This document shows, piece by piece, positions 23,604-27,617 of a DNA stretch of 27,617 bases (position 1 is the stretch's first letter; each line of letters starts with the position of its first letter). Source of the DNA: an uncultured Flavobacteriales bacterium. GTDB lineage: Bacteria; Bacteroidota; Bacteroidia; Flavobacteriales; Crocinitomicaceae. Made by a program: the position numbers and the translations under genes. Location: positions 1 to 27,617 of the forward strand of contig CAMLIF010000044.1 in NCBI GenBank assembly GCA_946479985.1, read 5' to 3'. A model generated the notes under the pieces. The model did no database searches and was not told where the DNA came from. It saw only the letters and a list, made by a program, of their open reading frames with translations.

Positions 23604-24188
23604 TTATATCTTTTGCATGCGTTCCTGCTGAATTCCTTTTTCAGAAGAGATCTGAATCAGGTAAAAACCGCTTTGAAGCAAAGAAACATCTAAAATATTG
23701 TCGTTAAACATCCGTTTAGTGAGTACTTTTCCACCCATCATATCGAAAACTGTAACTGTGAAATCGTGTGAATCCGTTGAAATCGAAATCCTGTCGGTTA
23801 CCGGATTCGGATAAAAAGAAAATGTACTCGCTTCGTTGGTTTCAATTCCAAGCGGAGTTTGTACGGTTACTTTTCCAATCATCATACCTGAATGTACGTC
23901 ACATCTGTAATTGTAAACACCCGGCTGAAGAAAACGGTATCCGAATGTCCAATTCTGGCTGGAAGTAAGCATGCCGAACGATTCCGGGTTTCCGGGGTAA
24001 GTTGCCTGCATCCCGTTGAGATTGTGAAGCCCGCTGTTGTTGTTGATCCAGGTAACAGAATCACCCATTGTGATCGTAAGATCGTTCGGACTCCAGGATG
24101 TAGCCTGAGCGTTTATTGTATGGTCCATTTGGCCAAAGCAAAATGCTGATACAATAATTGCAAAAATTGAAGTAACTGTTGTTTTCAT
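23604..24188 (-). CDS. Secreted cupredoxin with T9SS sorting domain
   Basis: A 194-residue protein with a signal peptide (to about FGQ, residue 20), a plastocyanin/azurin-like beta-barrel at 21-110 and a type A type IX secretion C-terminal domain at about 122-194 (FSFYPNPVTDRISIS onward). The copper ligands are visible as His55 in GLHNLNG and Cys96, His99 and Met102 in the CDVHSGM motif; the two-residue Cys-His and His-Met spacings are like amicyanin. It is probably a type 1 copper protein secreted across the outer membrane; an electron-transfer role is inferred from the family. It is convergent with carB-DUF4834 and divergent from the YfhO-family gene. Confidence 0.9.
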   Translation of the reverse strand: MKTTVTSIFAIIVSAFCFGQMDHTINAQATSWSPNDLTITMGDSVTWINNNSGLHNLNGMQATYPGNPESFGMLTSSQNWTFGYRFLQPGVYNYRCDVHSGMMIGKVTVQTPLGIETNEASTFSFYPNPVTDRISISTDSHDFTVTVFDMMGGKVLTKRMFNDNILDVSLLQSGFYLIQISSEKGIQQERMQKI

Positions 24189-24344
24189 AGCCTTTTTTTA
24201 AGAAAGGTAGTTAAACCAAAAACGCTATACCGGATAATTAACAATTATCAACAAAAACTAACAGATATGAATTTAAAATACACAAATCGATTTTCGGATA
24301 ATTGGAAAAGCTGATGAATTAGGCAACGCTTCTCATCCGACTAC

Positions 24345-24373
24345 TTGATTTCTAATTCAAATTACTATCTTCA
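24345..24373 (+). promoter_or_regulatory. Probable promoter of the YfhO-family gene
   Basis: TTG (24345-24347), an 18-bp spacer and TATCTTCA (24366-24373), close to the TAnnTTTG consensus (one mismatch in the conserved T positions plus the final base), 26 bp before the ATG at 24400. Confidence 0.4.
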
Positions 24374-24399
24374 CGCCTAAATTAAACGCTCATAATTAC

Positions 24400-27300
24400 A
24401 TGAATCTTTCTTCATTCTTTAAGAAAAACTGGGTACATTTTGCCGCAGCGGGTATCTTCCTAATTGTTTGTGCAATGTACTTCAACTTACAGTTGACTGG
24501 TTACGGACTAAAGCAGCATGATATAGAACAACACATTGGAATGTCGCATGAGATTGCCGATTATCGTGAACATCACGATGGTCAGGAACCGTTGTGGACG
24601 AATTCGATGTTCGGAGGTATGCCGGCAACACAGATCTCTTTGATTCATCCGGGTAACTATTTTGCAAAAATAACGTCAGGTTTCTGTAAGTTGTTCCCTT
24701 CTCCAATGGGTATAGTATTGCTCTATATGATAGGGTTTTACCTCATGTTGATGATGATGCGTATAAATAACTGGGTTTCAATTATCGGGTCCGTAATTTA
24801 TGCTTTTCTCAGTTACCAGATCATCATTCTTCAGGCCGGGCATAATTCAAAAGGAATTGCTATAGCTTATATGGCGCCGGTGATCGGAGCATTTTATCTT
24901 GCATATAGGCGATCGTGGATCTGGGGGGCAATATTAAGTGCCGTTTTCATGTCATTTGAACTCGCTGCGAATCACCTGCAGGTGACTTATTATCTTGGTA
25001 TTATACTTGTTGGTTTGGGAATTGCAGAGGTAGTTCGGGTAATTAAGAATAAAGAGTTTGCAAAATTCGGAAAAGCAACCCTGGGAATTATTGCAGGATA
25101 TGGTTTAGCGTTAGTAATTAACTATGGAAATATTTCCATGACAAACGAGTATGCAAAATACAGTATTCGCGGTGGAAACGATTTAACAATTACTGCAGAT
25201 GGAACGTCAAACAGCACAACTAAAACAAAAGGACTTGACAGAGAATATGTAACGCAGTACAGCTACGGTATTGGTGAAACGTTTTCATTTATATCTCCTT
25301 ATGTAAAAGGTGCCGGAAGTATGCGTTTTTCTGATTCTCAGTTCGCTGATAAAGTTGAGGAAAGTGATTTGTCAGCTGAGCAAAAAGAACAGGTAATGAA
25401 TACCAATGCTTATTGGGGAGAACAACCTGCAACTTCAGGTCCGGTTTATATCGGGGTGATTCTTGTTTTCCTGGCATTGCTTGGTTTGGTTTATGTCAAG
25501 GATGCCTCAAAATGGGCATTATTGGGAGTTACCATTTTGACGGTGATGCTTTCATGGGGTAAAAACTATATGGGATTAACAAACTGGTTTCTGGATAATG
25601 TTCCCGGGTATGATAAGTTTAGAGCAGTAACAATTATTTTGGTTATTGCAGAATTGTGTATTCCTCTTTTAGCTGTATTGCTGCTTCATAAACTTATTCA
25701 GGGGCGTGATGAAATTAAAGCGAATCTGAAACCGTTTTACATAACTGCCGCTGCATTCTTTGTATTGTTACTGGGAATGAAATTCGTAGGTGTAAATAAA
25801 AGTTACCTGTCTTCCAGTGAACGTGACGATTCAGCAATTGAAGCCCAGTTAGACCAGATAAGACCAATGATTCAGCAGCAGATAATGGAAATGCCTGATG
25901 AACAGGCTGCGGCTAATAATATCAATAAAAATGATCCTCAGGCGGTTAACGCAATTATTGAAGGTGAAATTCAGAGCCGCAGAGATGCCTATACCGATGG
26001 TTTGGCAGCTGCTCAGCAAATGAGAGAACAGGTTTACAATAGTTCAGTAAACAGGTCTATATTATTTTTCCTTTTAGCAATCGGGTGTCTATTTATCTAT
26101 TTCAGAACGGCGGTTTCGGCAGTTGTTTCTCTTGGGGCACTAGGTGTTTTTGCTTTGGTGGATGTGTTAACCGTAACTTCCAATTATTTGAATAATTCGG
26201 ATGTTGAAGGACAATACAAATACTGGGTCCCAAAACTAGAGACACTTTATCCGGTTCAGGCTGAACAGGCTGATTTGGAAATTATGCAGATGGAAACCGA
26301 GCTTAATCCGGAATTGAAACAATTGGTTGAAAAAGGTAAAGCTGAAGGAAGAGCAAAAGCAAATTCTTTAGGAGCTGTTGGTATTGAAGCTAAAAACATT
26401 GAGAAAGCCTACGGATTTGCTGCGTTGACAAGAAACACAAACTACCGTGTTTACGAACCACAAGCCGGATTCAGTTCGTCACGTACATCTTATTTCCATA
26501 AGTCGTTAGGCGGATACCACGGTGCTAAACTGCGTACTGTTCAGAATCTTGCTGAATTCCATATTTACAAGTCGAACAACAAAGTGTTTGATATGTTGAA
26601 CGTGAAATACTTCCTGCAGAAGACAGAACAGGGATTGATTGTTCAACCTAATGAAACTGCACTGGGAAATGCATGGTTCGTTCGAAATAGCAAAGTCGTT
26701 CCTGATGCTAACACAGAGATTCTGAGTTTAGGATCGAAATTCCACATGGAAAATATTGGCGACGGACAATTGATAATCAACGGTGAAGCTAAAAAATCAG
26801 CCGATGAGTTTGGAAGCGTTCGTTTGCAGTACCTGCGCAGAGGTTTTCCTGACACGCTTGATATTCCTTTGTCTAACGGTGTACCGAAAGGAGCAGAGAT
26901 TGTGTTTGTTCAGGATACAAAAGGGCAACCGAACCTGATCATGAAGCAAGGTTTTGATCAGGACACAACTAAATCCTTTACAGGATTAGTAACTTTCAAA
27001 GTTACCAGCTCATTTAATCCGATTGAAGAAGTGGTGGTTTCAGCAGAAGAGGCGAAAAAATTGAAAAAACGTCAATGGAACGGTGAAGGGAAAATTAGAA
27101 TGGTTTCATACGCGCCTAACAAATTGGTATACGAAGTAAATGCCTCGGATGCGGGAATGGCAGTATTCAGTGAGATTTACTATGCAGACGGATGGACCGC
27201 TACTATAGATGGAAAACCCGCAGACATTGTGAAAGTAGATTATGTGCTTCGTGGATTGGAAGTTCCGAAAGGAAAATATAAGGTTGAATTCACTTTTGAT

Positions 27301-27423
27301 CAGCCGGATTTCTATAAGTACAACCAAATATCAAGAATCGTTTCGATCTTCCTTCTATTGCTTACTGCGGGAATGGCTGTAATAATTTTAAGAAAAAAAC
27401 GGAAATCAAATCCTGTCGCTTAG
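24400..27423 (+). CDS. YfhO family multi-spanning membrane protein
   Basis: A 1007-residue inner-membrane protein of the YfhO family (GT-C-like membrane enzymes, some linked to glycosylation of envelope polymers). The N-terminal half has many helices, and the first loop carries Asp/Glu/His residues after the first helix (QHDIEQHIGMSHEIADY), where GT-C enzymes place catalytic acids. A soluble region at about 480-560 is followed by more helices, a beta-rich extracytoplasmic domain and a last helix near 980-1000 with a KKRKS tail. Substrate and donor are unknown. It is followed 1 bp later by a glycerophosphotransferase-like gene, which supports an envelope role by context. Confidence 0.85.
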   Translation: MNLSSFFKKNWVHFAAAGIFLIVCAMYFNLQLTGYGLKQHDIEQHIGMSHEIADYREHHDGQEPLWTNSMFGGMPATQISLIHPGNYFAKITSGFCKLFPSPMGIVLLYMIGFYLMLMMMRINNWVSIIGSVIYAFLSYQIIILQAGHNSKGIAIAYMAPVIGAFYLAYRRSWIWGAILSAVFMSFELAANHLQVTYYLGIILVGLGIAEVVRVIKNKEFAKFGKATLGIIAGYGLALVINYGNISMTNEYAKYSIRGGNDLTITADGTSNSTTKTKGLDREYVTQYSYGIGETFSFISPYVKGAGSMRFSDSQFADKVEESDLSAEQKEQVMNTNAYWGEQPATSGPVYIGVILVFLALLGLVYVKDASKWALLGVTILTVMLSWGKNYMGLTNWFLDNVPGYDKFRAVTIILVIAELCIPLLAVLLLHKLIQGRDEIKANLKPFYITAAAFFVLLLGMKFVGVNKSYLSSSERDDSAIEAQLDQIRPMIQQQIMEMPDEQAAANNINKNDPQAVNAIIEGEIQSRRDAYTDGLAAAQQMREQVYNSSVNRSILFFLLAIGCLFIYFRTAVSAVVSLGALGVFALVDVLTVTSNYLNNSDVEGQYKYWVPKLETLYPVQAEQADLEIMQMETELNPELKQLVEKGKAEGRAKANSLGAVGIEAKNIEKAYGFAALTRNTNYRVYEPQAGFSSSRTSYFHKSLGGYHGAKLRTVQNLAEFHIYKSNNKVFDMLNVKYFLQKTEQGLIVQPNETALGNAWFVRNSKVVPDANTEILSLGSKFHMENIGDGQLIINGEAKKSADEFGSVRLQYLRRGFPDTLDIPLSNGVPKGAEIVFVQDTKGQPNLIMKQGFDQDTTKSFTGLVTFKVTSSFNPIEEVVVSAEEAKKLKKRQWNGEGKIRMVSYAPNKLVYEVNASDAGMAVFSEIYYADGWTATIDGKPADIVKVDYVLRGLEVPKGKYKVEFTFDQPDFYKYNQISRIVSIFLLLLTAGMAVIILRKKRKSNPVA

Positions 27424-27424
27424 A

Positions 27425-27617
27425 ATGTTGATTAAAGTCATTCAAACGTTAGGTGTTGATGTAGCTGTGTCGGTCATGCGCTTTTTGCTGCCCGGAAAAA
27501 ATATAGCCATTATCAGTGGCAGGAATGCAAGAACCTTTTCGGATAATCCGAAATGCATGTTTGATTATTTTCTGAAGCAGGGGAGTGGGAAACTGGGATT
27601 TGATTTTTACTTTTTTA
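27425..27617 (+). CDS. CDP-glycerol glycerophosphotransferase-like protein (5' part only)
   Basis: A frame opens at the ATG at 27425 and stays open to the window edge (64 codons). The translation begins MLIKVIQTLG, continues MRFLLPGKNIAIISGRNARTF and has SDNPKCMFDYFLKQ, resembling the N-terminal region of the TagB/TagF-type CDP-glycerol glycerophosphotransferase family (SDNxK...L pattern). In other bacteria such enzymes add glycerol phosphate to wall polymers. The ATG directly follows the YfhO-family stop, so they are probably one operon. The C-terminal catalytic part is outside the window, so the call is tentative. Confidence 0.6.
   Translation, partial: MLIKVIQTLGVDVAVSVMRFLLPGKNIAIISGRNARTFSDNPKCMFDYFLKQGSGKLGFDFYFF

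Overview
The window looks like chromosomal DNA from a member of the Bacteroidota, most likely a flavobacterium related to Fluviicola/Crocinitomicaceae (the genus is inference). The signs are a type IX secretion C-terminal sorting domain (gene ending at 23604), several TAnnTTTG-type -7 boxes, the DUF5686, DUF4834, YfhO and alternative GlmU-like families common in this phylum, and a carbamoyl-phosphate synthase large subunit without the C-terminal regulatory domain. Most genes are housekeeping or ordinary accessory genes. I see no transposase, phage, CRISPR array or defence system.

Layout. 1-799 is mostly non-coding and carries two ATGAC/GTCAT dyads. A tRNA-Leu(UAG) at 800-881 is followed by a hairpin and then tig (trigger factor). 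A leftward pair follows: a histidine-rich membrane protein and a VIT1/CCC1-type metal transporter. 3640-4571 has no gene but holds an indel-free minisatellite of 22 units of 21 bp (4025-4486). Leftward genes for a secreted orphan protein and a DUF5686 outer-membrane protein come next. A rightward block (9017-14185) encodes an LtaS-like membrane sulfatase, a sodium:solute symporter and a GlmU-like protein.

14186-14790 lies between two convergent genes and holds four copies of a roughly 146-bp repeat with an identical 26-bp core. Leftward genes then run from 14791 to 19946: a NPPW methyltransferase, a TPR membrane protein, a small membrane protein, murQ, a PyrR-like phosphoribosyltransferase and an alpha/beta hydrolase. 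carB with a DUF4834 gene runs rightward (20443-23540) and ends at a perfect 36-bp palindromic terminator shared with a leftward secreted blue-copper protein. A large YfhO-family membrane protein and the start of a CDP-glycerol glycerophosphotransferase-like gene close the window.

Functional themes are envelope construction and recycling (MurQ, GlmU-like, LtaS-like sulfatase, YfhO, glycerophosphotransferase-like, DUF5686), metal handling (VIT family, cupredoxin), protein folding (trigger factor) and pyrimidine/arginine precursor synthesis (CarB, PyrR-like). The least explained structures are the two intergenic repeat arrays.
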